Positions 16,495-25,581 of a DNA stretch of 64,000 bases are shown piece by piece. Made by a program: the position numbers and the translations under genes. Position 1 is the first letter of the stretch, and every line of letters begins with the position of its first letter. This stretch comes from Sphaerisporangium fuscum (GTDB taxonomy: Bacteria; Actinomycetota; Actinomycetes; Streptosporangiales; Streptosporangiaceae), in assembly GCF_018531465.1 (NCBI RefSeq), contig NZ_JAHDTF010000003.1:1-64000 (forward strand). Reading direction: 5' to 3'. The notes beneath the pieces were generated by a model. It was not told the DNA's origin. It made no database searches and saw only the letters and a list, made by a program, of their open reading frames with translations.

Positions 16495-18495
16495 TCAGCC
16501 GGTGGAGCGGCCCAGCAGCTCGAAGAACGTGTCGCCGCGGACGATCTCGAACGGGTCGCCGAGCAGCGCGCCGAGCTCGGCGACGTCGCTCGGCGTCCAG
16601 TTCCAGGCGTTGACGGCGCCGGCGATGAAGAGCGGCTTGCGGCCGTCCCAGCCTTCGATGTGCTTCAACAGCGCGTCCCGGTACTCCTGCGCCTTCCCCT
16701 GGGGGGAGAGGTTGCCGATCAGCGGGATCCCGGCCGGGCGGGCCAGCAGGTCTCCGGTCTCCCAGGACTGGATGATGCCGCGCACCGGCGTGTTCTCGCG
16801 GTAGGACCGGACGATCCGCTCGTCGAAGGGCACCCAGCCGTCGCCTTCCGGCTTGCGCTGGTTGTAGGCGTAGACGAGGTTCATGCCGGTGCGGCGCATG
16901 TAGCGGCCGCTGAGCTCGGTGTAGGCGTCCAGGGCCGCCTGCGGCCAGGAGCCCGGGTAGGTGTAACCGGCGCCGGAGGGGCCGGCGATCAGCAGGTCGT
17001 TCGCCGTGGCGGTGCGCTGGTAGTACGCGAGCAGCGCGGGGCCGATGTCGGCGAGCAGCGGGCTGACCGTCCAGTTCACCGGCACCTGACCGCGCTTGGG
17101 GTCGTCCCACAGGTCGCGCATGTGCCGCTGGCAGTACTGGATGTTGTCACCCTCGCCGAAGGTGAGGGTGAGATAGACCCGGTCGCGCAGCGTCGCCCTG
17201 GGGACGGGAGGCACCTTGGCGGACACCTTGGCCGCGACGCCGGCGTGGACGGTGGCGTTCATGTAGTAGTCGGCGGCCACCACCTCGACGCCGTGCTGCG
17301 AGGCCCGGTCGACGCCGCCCCATTCCCCGGCCACGTCGTTGGAGAACCACCCGGCGTAAGGGGTGGTGGGCTTGACCCGGCTGAAGACCTCGTCGAGCAG
17401 CTTGCCGCTCTCGCCGGCCGGAGGCAGCCACACGACCATCGCGCGCGACGCCACCACGTAGTCGCGGAAGTACGGGAAGGGCTCGACCCGGGTGGGGGCG
17501 GTGGTGGTGGCGGTGACCAGGTACTGGTTCCAGAGGTCGACCTCGACCTGGAGCTGCTTGGTCCCGGCCGGGGCGGTGAAGCGGTAGATGAAGTACCCGC
17601 CGCCGTCGGCGAAGCGGTTGGAGTCCCCGCCGATGGCGGAGTTGAGCCCGTCGAACAGGTACGGCGCCTCGGCGTCGGTGCCGGGGGTGAAGGAGGCGAT
17701 GGCCGTGCCGTCGGCCTTCACGGTGACCTTGCCGACCGAGGCGCCCCACCCGTCGTCGCCCAGGGAGTCCTGGAAGCGCAGGTACACGCCGTCCTGCCCG
17801 GACAGTTCGGGGCTCAGGTCGAAGGTGCGCACCGCGCGGTTGGAGGAGTCGCGGACGCGCTGGGTCTCCCGCGCGATCTCACGCCACCGCACGTCGGGGA
17901 CGCGTACGGTCCTGGTGGGCGGGAGCCCGGCGAGCAGGGTGTGGGCGCACCGGGGGAAGAGGTTGTCGAGCTGCCAGCGGTAGGTGGCCGTGGGGTCGCC
18001 GGCGTGGAAGCGGCCCCGCAGGTCGGCGACGATCCTCAGGCCGTGGACGCGGGCCTGCTCGGCGGTGGCGGCCACGGCGTTCTCCAGGCCGGCCAGCGTC
18101 GTGGCGACGTTCACCGAGTCGGCGACGGCCGGGTCGTGCAGGACCGCGCCCCGGATCTCGCCCCGGTAGCGGGCGACCAGGTCGAGGGCATTGTCGTGGC
18201 GGGTGACGGCGGCGCCGGTGCCGGGCAGCCAGCGCAGGTCGGCGCCGCCGCTTTCGTAGTTGAAGTAGAGGCGGGGACGGCGGCGGTTGACGACGCCCTG
18301 GAGCGTGGTCAGCAGCAGCTGGTCGTCGCCGGTGAGGGTGCTGACGTCGGCGACGTCGAGGTGGGTGGGCCGGCCGAAGGACGGCAGGAGCGGGGCGTCG
18401 GCGCGGGCTTCGGCGGTGCCGGGCAGGGAGAGGCCGAGGCCGCCGCTCGCGAGGACGACGCCGTTGGCCAGCAGGAAGGTGCGACGGGACAGCAT
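16495..18495 (-). CDS. Tat-exported GxGYxYP-domain glycoside hydrolase-like protein
   Basis: The 666-residue protein has a twin-arginine signal (L-S-R-R-T-F-L-L-A-N-G). The defining motif is present as G-A-G-Y-T-Y-P (about residue 500), set in LLIAGPSGAGYTYPGSWP. A middle segment (LSGQDGVYLRFQDSLGDDGWG) looks like an inserted beta-sandwich, typical of large members. The family is predicted to be carbohydrate-active, but its substrate is not established. The ATG 18495 has AGGAG 12 nt upstream. The neighbouring PhoD, FG-GAP and NAGPA-type proteins are also exported, suggesting a cell-surface or polymer-degrading theme. Confidence 0.8.
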   Translation of the reverse strand: MLSRRTFLLANGVVLASGGLGLSLPGTAEARADAPLLPSFGRPTHLDVADVSTLTGDDQLLLTTLQGVVNRRRPRLYFNYESGGADLRWLPGTGAAVTRHDNALDLVARYRGEIRGAVLHDPAVADSVNVATTLAGLENAVAATAEQARVHGLRIVADLRGRFHAGDPTATYRWQLDNLFPRCAHTLLAGLPPTRTVRVPDVRWREIARETQRVRDSSNRAVRTFDLSPELSGQDGVYLRFQDSLGDDGWGASVGKVTVKADGTAIASFTPGTDAEAPYLFDGLNSAIGGDSNRFADGGGYFIYRFTAPAGTKQLQVEVDLWNQYLVTATTTAPTRVEPFPYFRDYVVASRAMVVWLPPAGESGKLLDEVFSRVKPTTPYAGWFSNDVAGEWGGVDRASQHGVEVVAADYYMNATVHAGVAAKVSAKVPPVPRATLRDRVYLTLTFGEGDNIQYCQRHMRDLWDDPKRGQVPVNWTVSPLLADIGPALLAYYQRTATANDLLIAGPSGAGYTYPGSWPQAALDAYTELSGRYMRRTGMNLVYAYNQRKPEGDGWVPFDERIVRSYRENTPVRGIIQSWETGDLLARPAGIPLIGNLSPQGKAQEYRDALLKHIEGWDGRKPLFIAGAVNAWNWTPSDVAELGALLGDPFEIVRGDTFFELLGRSTG

Positions 18496-19116
18496 CAGCG
18501 ATCACTGCTCCTGGGGGGAAGGGCCGACAACGTTGTCATCTGCATGACCTGACTCCTTTTCGAGTCCTGGGCGGGCACGGCGGCGCGGCGCGGGCCCCGA
18601 GTCCCGTGCCGCCGCCCGCCCTGTTCCGGCCGTGGTACTTGGCGTCGATAGTTAAATCTTTTTGATTTACTAAGTCAACGGGTCGACGGAATTCGGAGTT
18701 AGGGCCACCGGCGCGGAACGGCACGACGTTCGGAAGACACCCAGGTGAGAGCGCTTTCTCGCACGCCGGCCCTTCTGCGACCCCGTCCGCCGCCTCCTCC
18801 GACCCCCGCCGCGCCGGAGATCCGGACGGTGTTGACGGGTGATGTGACAGCGGTTTTACTCCCAGGCAGAGATCGCTCTCTACGCCCGCGACCGTGACTC
18901 GCCGACCCGTGCGGCCTGCGATCGGCCGGCCCGCCGGACAGACCGGTGCGGCCCGCCGGCAGAGCGCCGGTGGACGCGATGGACGCCGCACCCTGAGAGG
19001 AGGCCGGCACCGATCATCGATGTTCGCCGCCTCGTCATCGGCGCGTCATCGCGCGGACCCGAGATCGGCTTCGTGCGTGCCTACCTTCAGGCCCGTTCGT
19101 ATGTGGAGGTGGAGAA
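18496..19116. promoter_or_regulatory. Divergent intergenic region with two candidate sugar-regulator sites
   Basis: The 621-bp gap between the GxGYxYP and NAGPA-fusion genes has no supported gene. An AT-rich island holds TAAATC-TTTTT-GATTTA (18653-18669, perfect 6-bp arms), of a shape seen for ROK-type repressors. A second site, GAGAGCGCTTTC (18747-18758), is one mismatch from the palindromic LacI-family box GAGAGCGCTCTC. Both fit control by carbohydrate regulators; neither regulator gene is in the window. Confidence 0.4.
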
Positions 19117-22100
19117 TTGCGTAGGTTCGCGCGCGTGATCGCGGTGGCGCTCGCCATCGCCGTCCCCGGCGTCGCCCAGGAAGCGGCCCGGGCCGGGGCC
19201 CCGCCCGGTCCCGGCACGAGGATGGACGCCGAGAGCGCCGCACAGGCCGCCGTCCCGGACGTCGCGGCACGCGCGCCCGGCGCCGGCGACGCGGACGAGG
19301 CCGAGAGCGCCGAGAGCGCCGAGAGCGCCGAGAGCGCCGAGAGCGCCGAGAGCGCCGAGAGCGCCGAGAACGCCGAGAGGGCGCCGGGCACCGGCCGTCC
19401 CGGCTATCGGACGACCGTGCCGGGCCAGTCGGTCGAGGCGGACCGCGTCGACCGTCCCGTCGCGCCCGGCATCGTGCTGACCTCCTTCGACACCTTCGGC
19501 CGCGACGGCTGGACCCGCGCGCACGTCCTCAACGCCGACCTGTCCGGCTCCCGCGTCGACGTCGGGATGGTGGGCGGCAGGCTGACCGAGACCCGGCCCC
19601 TGTCGAAGGCGGCCGACGCCCAGAATGCCGTGGCGGCGGTCAACGGCGACTACTACGACATCAACGACACCAACGCCGTCATCGGCCCCGAGGTCCGGGC
19701 CGGCGAACTGCGCAAGGCCACCACCGAGAGCCGCACGGTCGCCTCGATCGGTGAGGACCGCGTGGCCCGCCTCGCGAGCGCCCTGCTCGAGGGCACGGTC
19801 ACCGTCGCCGGCACCGCCCACCCCGTGGCGAGCCTGAACTCCGCCGCCCTGCCCGCAGGCGCCGTCTCGGTCTTCACCGACCAGTGGGGCCCCGGCCTGC
19901 GCACCCTGATCCCGCACTCCGGCGCCCTCACCGAGCTCGTCGTCTCCGGCGGCAAGGTGACCGCGGTCAACGACACGGTGACCACGACCCCGGTCCCGGA
20001 CGGCGGCATGGTGGTCGTCGGCCAGGGCGCCGCCGCGGCCCGGCTCGCCACCGCCACGCCCGGCGACGCCGTCACCCTCGACGTGCGCCTGCGCACCGAC
20101 TCGCCGGCCAAGCTGCGCACGGCCCTCGGCAGCGGCGAGGTGCTCGTCCGCGACGGCCAGGCCATCGACTTCCCGCCCTCCACCGGCAACGACGCCCTCA
20201 AGCCGCGCACCGCGATCGGCTGGACCGACGGCGGGCGGCGGCTGCTCATGGTGACCGTCGACGGCTCGGCCAACTTCTCGGCCGGACTGAGCTTCGACGA
20301 GACCGCCAAGCTGATGGTGCGGCTCGGCGCCCGCGAGGCGTTCATGCTGGACGGCGGCGGCTCCTCCGACATCGTCGCACGCACCCCCGGTGACGACGGC
20401 GTGAGCGTCGTCAACACCCCCTCCGACGGCGGCGAGCGGCTCATCCCGAGCGGTGTGGGCCTGTTCGCGGCGAAGGGCTCGGGCAGGCTGCACGGCCTTT
20501 CGGTGCGCACGGGCGCCGCCCGCGTGTTCCCCGGCCTCACCGTGGCGGTCTCGGCCGCCGGGTACGACGAGACGTACGCCCCCGTCGGGCTCGGCTCGAC
20601 CCGGGTGCGGTGGGACGCCGGCCGGCTCGGCGAGGTACGCGACGGGGTCCTGCGCGGCGGCCGCCCCGGGGAGGGCGAACTGGTCGCCCGCGCCGGACGG
20701 GCGCGCGGCGCCACCGGCCTGCGCGTGCTCGGCGCCCTCGCCGGCGCCGAGTTCGGCTCCGCGGGCCTGACCCTGGAGAGCGGCGACTCCGCCGTCGTCC
20801 GGGTCACCGGCCACGACGCCGACGGCTTCACCGCCCCCATCGCCGTCCGCGACACCGACCTCGCCTACGACTCCTCGGTGGTGAAGGCCGAGCCGCAGGC
20901 CGACGGATCACTGAAGATCACCGGGCTGGAGGCGGCGGACGGCGCCGGCACCGTCGTCACCGCGACCGTCCAGGGAAAGGTGGCGCGCCTGCCCGTGGCC
21001 GTCGGCCTCAAGCGGCGGTCCCTGGCGGAGTTCGAGGCGGGGGAGAACTGGGCCGCCTCCACGGCGAAGGCCACCGCGTCGGTGGCGTCCGTCGCCGCGG
21101 CCGACCGGCCCGGCGCCCCCGCCGGGAACCAGGCGCTCGCCCTCACCTACGACTTCACCGGCACCTCGGGCACCTCGGCGGCGTACGCGGTGGCCAAGCC
21201 GTCCCCGCTCACCCTGCCGCACGGCACCAAGCGGCTCGGCGTGTGGGCGTACGGCGACGGGAAGAAGCACTGGCTGCGCGCCACGCTGCGCTCGCAGGGG
21301 ACGACCAACGTGCCGTTCACCTTCGCCACCGCCGTCGACTGGACCGGCTGGAAGTGGGTCGAAGGGACCCTGCCCGCCGGCTTCTCCGAGCCGATCACCC
21401 TGACCAACCTCTACGTGGTCGAGACCTCCAACCTCGCCAAGGACGCCGGGCAGCTGAGGTTCGACGCGCTGACCGCGATGGTCGGCCAGGAGGTCACCGC
21501 CGAGTCCGCCCTCACCCCCGACCCCTACGTGCTGGAGCAGGAGGACCTCGGCAAGGGGCGCTGGCGCTTCGCCGTCATGTCCGACCTGCACGTCGGCGCG
21601 GCGGGCGGCCCGTCGTCGTTCGCCGCCCGGCAGGCGGCCACCGCGCTGAAGCAGGCCGTCGCCGCCAAGCCCGACTTCATCGTGATCAACGGTGACTTCG
21701 TGGACAACAACACCCCGGCAGACTTCGCGCTGGCGGAGCAGATCCTCAAGGACAACGTGCCCGCGGACCTGCCCGTCCACTGGATCCCCGGCAACCACGA
21801 GTCCGGCGCGACCGCCACCGGCACCCTGGACAACTTCCTCGCCACCGGGCGGCCGGCCCACCAGACGTTCGACCACAAGGGAACCCGCTTCGTCCTGCTC
21901 AACACCACCCTCGGCGGGCTGCGCCCGTCGGACTGGACGCAGGTCCCCGGTCTTTCGGAGGAGCTGGCGAAGGCCGCCGAGGACCGCTCGGTCGAGTCGG
22001 TGACCGTGGTGTTCCACCACCCGCTGCACGACCCCTCCGGCGCGGCCAGCTCCCAGTTCTCCGACCAGCTCGAAGCCGGGCTGGTGGAGCGGTGGCTGGC

Positions 22101-22677
22101 GGAGTTCCGGGAGAGCGCGGGCAAGCCGGTGGCGCTGTTCACCGGTCACGCCCACACCGCGGCCGTCACCCGGGCGGACGGCGTCCTGGAGGTGAACACG
22201 CCCGCGGTGGGCAAGACGCCCTACAGCTCGCCCGACAAGGGCGGTTTCTTCGGCTGGATGCTGGTCGGGGTGGACCCCCGGCCGGGCCGCGTCACGGCCG
22301 GCGAGCCGAGCCCGAAGACCCGCGACTGGCTGACGGCCCGGGTGAACCCGCTGTTCGACGAGATCTCGCTGTCCGCGCCGGGCACGCTCGCCGCCGGCGC
22401 CACCGCGAAGGTGTCCGCGACCGGCACCACGACCGGGTTCAACCTGACCTTCCCGCTGCGCTACCCGGCCAGCGTCACCTGGAGCGGCGACGGCGCCCTG
22501 GCCGTGGTGTCCTCGGCCGCCGAGGTCAGGGCCGCCTCCCGGCGGCACGGCGTGGTCGCGGTGCTCGACCTCGCGACCGGCACGCTCACCGGCGTGCGCC
22601 CGGGACAGGCGACGCTCACCGTCACCTCGGGCGACCGGTCCGCCTCGTCGGCCCTGACCGTGACGGCGGCGCCCTGA
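19117..22677 (+). CDS. Exported fusion of NAGPA-type phosphodiester glycosidase and metallophosphoesterase
   Basis: This protein is 1186 residues long. A signal peptide (residues 1-26) leads to an Ala-Glu-Ser repeat (62-88). A phosphodiester glycosidase domain (about 105-460) shows V-N-G-D-Y-Y-D, GEVLVRDGQ, PRTAIGWTDGGRRLLMVTVDG and FMLDGGGSSD. Beta-sandwich domains cover about 460-800. A calcineurin-like phosphoesterase (about 805-1070) shows VMSDLHVG, NGDFVDNN, GNHES, FHHPLH and FTGHAH, a complete metal-ligand set. A C-terminal Ig-like segment ends it. NAGPA domains cleave sugar-1-phosphodiesters, and the second domain could remove the remaining phosphate. The TTG start has GGAGG 7 nt upstream. 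No transmembrane anchor is seen. Confidence 0.85.
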   Translation: MRRFARVIAVALAIAVPGVAQEAARAGAPPGPGTRMDAESAAQAAVPDVAARAPGAGDADEAESAESAESAESAESAESAESAENAERAPGTGRPGYRTTVPGQSVEADRVDRPVAPGIVLTSFDTFGRDGWTRAHVLNADLSGSRVDVGMVGGRLTETRPLSKAADAQNAVAAVNGDYYDINDTNAVIGPEVRAGELRKATTESRTVASIGEDRVARLASALLEGTVTVAGTAHPVASLNSAALPAGAVSVFTDQWGPGLRTLIPHSGALTELVVSGGKVTAVNDTVTTTPVPDGGMVVVGQGAAAARLATATPGDAVTLDVRLRTDSPAKLRTALGSGEVLVRDGQAIDFPPSTGNDALKPRTAIGWTDGGRRLLMVTVDGSANFSAGLSFDETAKLMVRLGAREAFMLDGGGSSDIVARTPGDDGVSVVNTPSDGGERLIPSGVGLFAAKGSGRLHGLSVRTGAARVFPGLTVAVSAAGYDETYAPVGLGSTRVRWDAGRLGEVRDGVLRGGRPGEGELVARAGRARGATGLRVLGALAGAEFGSAGLTLESGDSAVVRVTGHDADGFTAPIAVRDTDLAYDSSVVKAEPQADGSLKITGLEAADGAGTVVTATVQGKVARLPVAVGLKRRSLAEFEAGENWAASTAKATASVASVAAADRPGAPAGNQALALTYDFTGTSGTSAAYAVAKPSPLTLPHGTKRLGVWAYGDGKKHWLRATLRSQGTTNVPFTFATAVDWTGWKWVEGTLPAGFSEPITLTNLYVVETSNLAKDAGQLRFDALTAMVGQEVTAESALTPDPYVLEQEDLGKGRWRFAVMSDLHVGAAGGPSSFAARQAATALKQAVAAKPDFIVINGDFVDNNTPADFALAEQILKDNVPADLPVHWIPGNHESGATATGTLDNFLATGRPAHQTFDHKGTRFVLLNTTLGGLRPSDWTQVPGLSEELAKAAEDRSVESVTVVFHHPLHDPSGAASSQFSDQLEAGLVERWLAEFRESAGKPVALFTGHAHTAAVTRADGVLEVNTPAVGKTPYSSPDKGGFFGWMLVGVDPRPGRVTAGEPSPKTRDWLTARVNPLFDEISLSAPGTLAAGATAKVSATGTTTGFNLTFPLRYPASVTWSGDGALAVVSSAAEVRAASRRHGVVAVLDLATGTLTGVRPGQATLTVTSGDRSASSALTVTAAP
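19300..19380 (+). repeat. 9-bp coding microsatellite, nine units
   Basis: The GCCGAGAGC unit is repeated in frame seven times, followed by two variant units (GCCGAGAAC, GCCGAGAGG). It codes for (Ala-Glu-Ser)7-AEN-AER directly after the signal peptide. Because each unit is three codons, copy-number slippage would change spacer length without a frameshift. Confidence 0.95.
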
Positions 22678-22699
22678 GACTCACGCGGAACAGAGGGGG

Positions 22700-22766
22700 C
22701 TGAGGGGCCGTACGGCCCTTCCCCCCTCGTGAGGGGCCGTACGCCGCCAAGGGGCCGGCCCCTCAG
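22700..22766. terminator. Nested hairpins between convergent genes
   Basis: CTGAGGGGCCG (22700-22710) pairs with CGGCCCCTCAG (22756-22766). Inside are perfect palindromes GGGCCGTACGGCCC (22705-22718) and GGGGCCGGCCCC (22751-22762). It likely ends both the fusion gene and the ATPase gene. Confidence 0.65.
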
Positions 22767-23359
22767 CCGTCCCCGCCGCACGACGGGGCGGGGAGGGAGA
22801 AGGCGACGGCCTTCCCCGGTGTGCGTCCGACGAACATCGTCGTCGGGTAGGCGTAGCAGTGGCCGCCCGACAGCCGGTGCGCCAGCAGCAGCCCGCGCCC
22901 GCTCTCGGCGAACGGCGTGAGGTCGATCTCGTCGATCTCGTCCGGCGCCCGCGGGCCGGACGGCTCGGGCTCCGCCGCGGTGTGCAGGTCGGCCAGGATC
23001 GCGTGGATCTCCGCCAGGCGGGTCCCGCCGTCCACCATCTCGCACCACATCGGGATCCCGCTGAGGAAGTGAATGCGCAGCTCGTAAGGGCCGCACGCGT
23101 GTTTTTCGGAATTGGCGGCAAGCTCCGCCACGATGATCTCGGCGTCGCCGATCCCGTCGGCGGCGACCCCCGCTTCCAGAAGGGCACGGCGGACCGCGGC
23201 ACGGGCGGCGCGCGAGGCCGAACCCCCGCGCAGCGTCGTCACCAGCACGCGGAAGGTGTCGTCGCAGGCGGCGTGGACGGCATCGCCGGACCGCCGTTCC
23301 TCCGCCAGGACCGCGGTGCGGTGGTGAGCCTCCTTCGGGACGGGCTGCTCGGCGCGCAT
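22763..23359 (-). CDS. ATP-binding protein (GHKL, SpoIIAB/RsbW-like)
   Basis: The 198-residue protein has a single histidine-kinase-type ATPase domain. The N box is EIIVAELAANSEKHA and the G-box region is ESGRGLLLAHRLSGG. It has no phospho-acceptor His and no dimerisation domain. Such proteins either phosphorylate STAS antagonists or bind sigma factors. Start ATG 23359 has AAGGAG about 11 nt upstream. It is divergent from an XRE-TPR regulator, a pairing common in Streptomyces and relatives; four iterated 9-mers lie between the two genes. Confidence 0.82.
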   Translation of the reverse strand: MRAEQPVPKEAHHRTAVLAEERRSGDAVHAACDDTFRVLVTTLRGGSASRAARAAVRRALLEAGVAADGIGDAEIIVAELAANSEKHACGPYELRIHFLSGIPMWCEMVDGGTRLAEIHAILADLHTAAEPEPSGPRAPDEIDEIDLTPFAESGRGLLLAHRLSGGHCYAYPTTMFVGRTPGKAVAFSLPAPSCGGDG

Positions 23360-23501
23360 GAGTTGATCACTCCTTGGGCTTCTCGGTCGATGAGCAAGCG
23401 GAGGAAGCGCGCGGTGATCCCCCGGGGTTCGCCTTCGATGGTGAGGGAAGCTTCCACCCGGTGGTAAGCCGTCCTACCGATAGCCATGTCCTGTCTGCCC
23501 G

Positions 23502-23553
23502 CGATCGGCCGGACCGATCGGCCCCGCCGATCCGCCTTGGCGATCGGCCCTAC
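23502..23553 (+). promoter_or_regulatory. Four 13-bp iterons (CGATCSGCC) between ATPase and XRE genes
   Basis: The 9-mer CGATCGGCC occurs at 23502, 23515 and 23541, and a one-base variant, CGATCCGCC, at 23528. All four share the same orientation at an exact 13-bp period. They lie about 75-125 bp upstream of the XRE start and about 145 bp upstream of the ATPase start. A cooperative binding array for a regulator is the natural reading, most likely the XRE protein itself. Confidence 0.65.
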
Positions 23554-23625
23554 CGTTATCCCAGACGGAAGGCCCCCCGACCTGGTTAATTGAGAGGCCA
23601 GCGCATCCATCGGCGGAAGGTCGGC

Positions 23626-24993
23626 ATGAATGTCACTCACGCGAGCGAGCAGGCGATCAGCTTCGCGGTCTGGGAACGACCCCAGATGCGCGGGGCCCTG
23701 GCGGTGCGCGACATCGCGACGGTCTACCAACTGCTGCAGCGCGTAGGGATCTCCCAGAGGCGCATCGCCGCCCTGACGGGGCAGTCCCAGTCGGAGATCT
23801 CCGAGATCCTCAACGGCCGCCAGGTGATGGCGTACGACGTGCTGGTGCGCATCGCCGACGGCCTCGGCGTGCCCCGCGGCTACATGGGGCTCGCCTACGA
23901 CGACGTCTCCCAGGCCGCCGACCCGCTGCCCGAGGTCTACCAGGACGACGTCCCGGAGGAAGAGCAGGTGCGCAGGCTGCTCGCCCACGCCGCGCAGGTC
24001 ACCATCGGAGCCCTGCCCGCGTCGGTGGACGAGTGGCGGCGACCGCTGCCGCACGTGCCCACCCCGCCGCGGGGCCGCATCGGGGAGGCCGAGGTCGTGC
24101 AGGTCGAGACGGTGACACGGTCGCTGCGAGCGCTCGACTACCAATACGGCGGCGGCGTGTGCCGCGACGCGGTGGTCGCGCAGCTCGGCTGGTCGCACAA
24201 CCTCCTGCAGGCCGACTGCACCGAGCAGGTCCAGCGCCGGCTGCACCAGGCCCTGGCCGACCAGCACAACCTCGCCGGCTGGACGTCCTTCGACATCGGC
24301 CTGTACAGCGCCGCCCGCCAGCATCTCGCCCGGGCCCTCGAACAGGCCAAGCACGCCGGGGACCCCTCGCTCGCGGCCAACGTGCTGTACCGCATGGGCC
24401 GGGTCCACCTGCACCGCGACCGGGTGGCGGACGCGCTGCGGTTCTTCCAGCTCGGCCAGATCTGCGCGCAGGACGCCAGCTGCGAGCTGACCGTCGCCAT
24501 GCTGTGCGCCAACGAGGCCTGGGCGTACGCCCTGCTCGGCGACGAGAAGCTCGCCCTGAAGTCCATCGAGCGCGCCAGAGCCGAGTTCGAGCGCGCCGAC
24601 CAGGAGGCGGCTCCGTGCTGGGTGCGGTTCTTCGGCGAGGCCGACCTGCAGGCGGCCAGCGGCGTGGCGCTGCTGAGCCTCGGACCGGGTCGCGAGAGCC
24701 GTCTCACCGAGGCCGCCGAGCTGCTGGAACGCAGCGTGAGCCACCGTGACCAGAGCATGACGCGCAGCAAGGTGTTCGAGCTCATCGGCCTGGCGACGGT
24801 GCAGCTGCTCCTCGGCGAGGTGGAGCGGGGGCTGCGCAACGGCCACGACGCGGTGACGCTGGTGGCCCACATCAGGTCGGTCCGGACGATCGACCGCCTG
24901 GCCCCGTTGCGGAAGGCCGCCGCCGGCCGCCGCAACGCCGGCGCGCAGGAGCTGTGCCGCCGCATCGCCGAGTTGCGCCCGATCGATCGCTGA
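23626..24993 (+). CDS. XRE-family HTH regulator with TPR-like C-terminus
   Basis: The 455-residue protein has an N-terminal lambda-repressor-type HTH at about residues 33-80 (VYQLLQRVGISQRRIAALTGQSQSEISEILNGRQ). The long helical C-terminus carries TPR-like pairs such as L-A-R-A-L-E-Q-A-K-H-A-G-D-P-S-L-A-A and VLYRMGRVHLHRDRVADALRFFQLGQ. Proteins of this build act as sensors for peptides or partner proteins in actinomycetes. ATG 23626 follows GGAAGG at 8 nt; an in-frame ATG at 23590 lacks an RBS. The divergent ATP-binding protein is its probable partner. Confidence 0.85.
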   Translation: MNVTHASEQAISFAVWERPQMRGALAVRDIATVYQLLQRVGISQRRIAALTGQSQSEISEILNGRQVMAYDVLVRIADGLGVPRGYMGLAYDDVSQAADPLPEVYQDDVPEEEQVRRLLAHAAQVTIGALPASVDEWRRPLPHVPTPPRGRIGEAEVVQVETVTRSLRALDYQYGGGVCRDAVVAQLGWSHNLLQADCTEQVQRRLHQALADQHNLAGWTSFDIGLYSAARQHLARALEQAKHAGDPSLAANVLYRMGRVHLHRDRVADALRFFQLGQICAQDASCELTVAMLCANEAWAYALLGDEKLALKSIERARAEFERADQEAAPCWVRFFGEADLQAASGVALLSLGPGRESRLTEAAELLERSVSHRDQSMTRSKVFELIGLATVQLLLGEVERGLRNGHDAVTLVAHIRSVRTIDRLAPLRKAAAGRRNAGAQELCRRIAELRPIDR

Positions 24994-25581
24994 GGGCCCC
25001 GCACAACGTCGCCGCTTCGCCACACCCGGACCGTGAAGGTCGCCGGGGCCACACCCGTACCTCCTGTGATTACTGTAAGTAATCAGTCAAATACTCACCG
25101 TGATGATATGGTGACCATGGAGGATGGTCCAAGCGGCGCCCGTTCGGTCCTCCGGGCCCGCGCCACCCCGCTTCCCGCCACGCCAGGCCCGCCGCCCGGT
25201 CTCCGCCGCGCGTTCCCGCTCCGTGCGGGACCGCTGCGGATCCCCGGCCCGCTGGAGGGCAGCGGGGGTGCAGAGCGATTCCCAGATCTTCGCCACCACG
25301 TCGGCGACCGGCGGCACTCTCACAACCTGAGGCGCATAGACGACTTCCAGCACCGCAGAACCGCAGGGACGAACCAGACGACCTCCAGCAGCCGTACCTC
25401 TGATCACCGACACCACCTGCGAAACCCGCCGGGACCACCTCGGCGACCGCGGACCCCCGGCCACCGCACCCACCCGGTGCCCGTGACCGCACATCCGCCC
25501 GGCGGCACCCTCCGGCGGGACGCACCACCTCGCGGCCCGCCGCAACCTCCGAGAAGAACGAGAAGGACAAGACGAACAGCT
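24994..25581 (+). promoter_or_regulatory. Long C-rich leader region upstream of the APH-family gene
   Basis: This 588-bp stretch holds no gene. A perfect inverted repeat, GATTACT-GTA-AGTAATC (25068-25084), lies in an AT-rich island with a plausible -10 (GATATG near 25104), so transcription probably starts near 25115. The following 450 nt are strikingly C-over-G biased on this strand: by my count 61 C against 27 G in 25381-25500. It ends in a purine-rich run before the start codon. This composition is typical of Rho-loading leaders. The frame upstream of the ATG is open but only Arg/Pro-rich. Confidence 0.45.

Noticed and set aside
25095-25114. TCACC...GGTGA inverted repeat near the APH promoter
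   Set aside because: Only 5-bp arms; likely chance beside the better 7-bp repeat at 25068.
25033-25581. N-terminal extension of the APH-family protein
   Set aside because: The frame is open but encodes an Arg/Pro/His-rich string with no hydrophobic core; the kinase fold starts at 25582.
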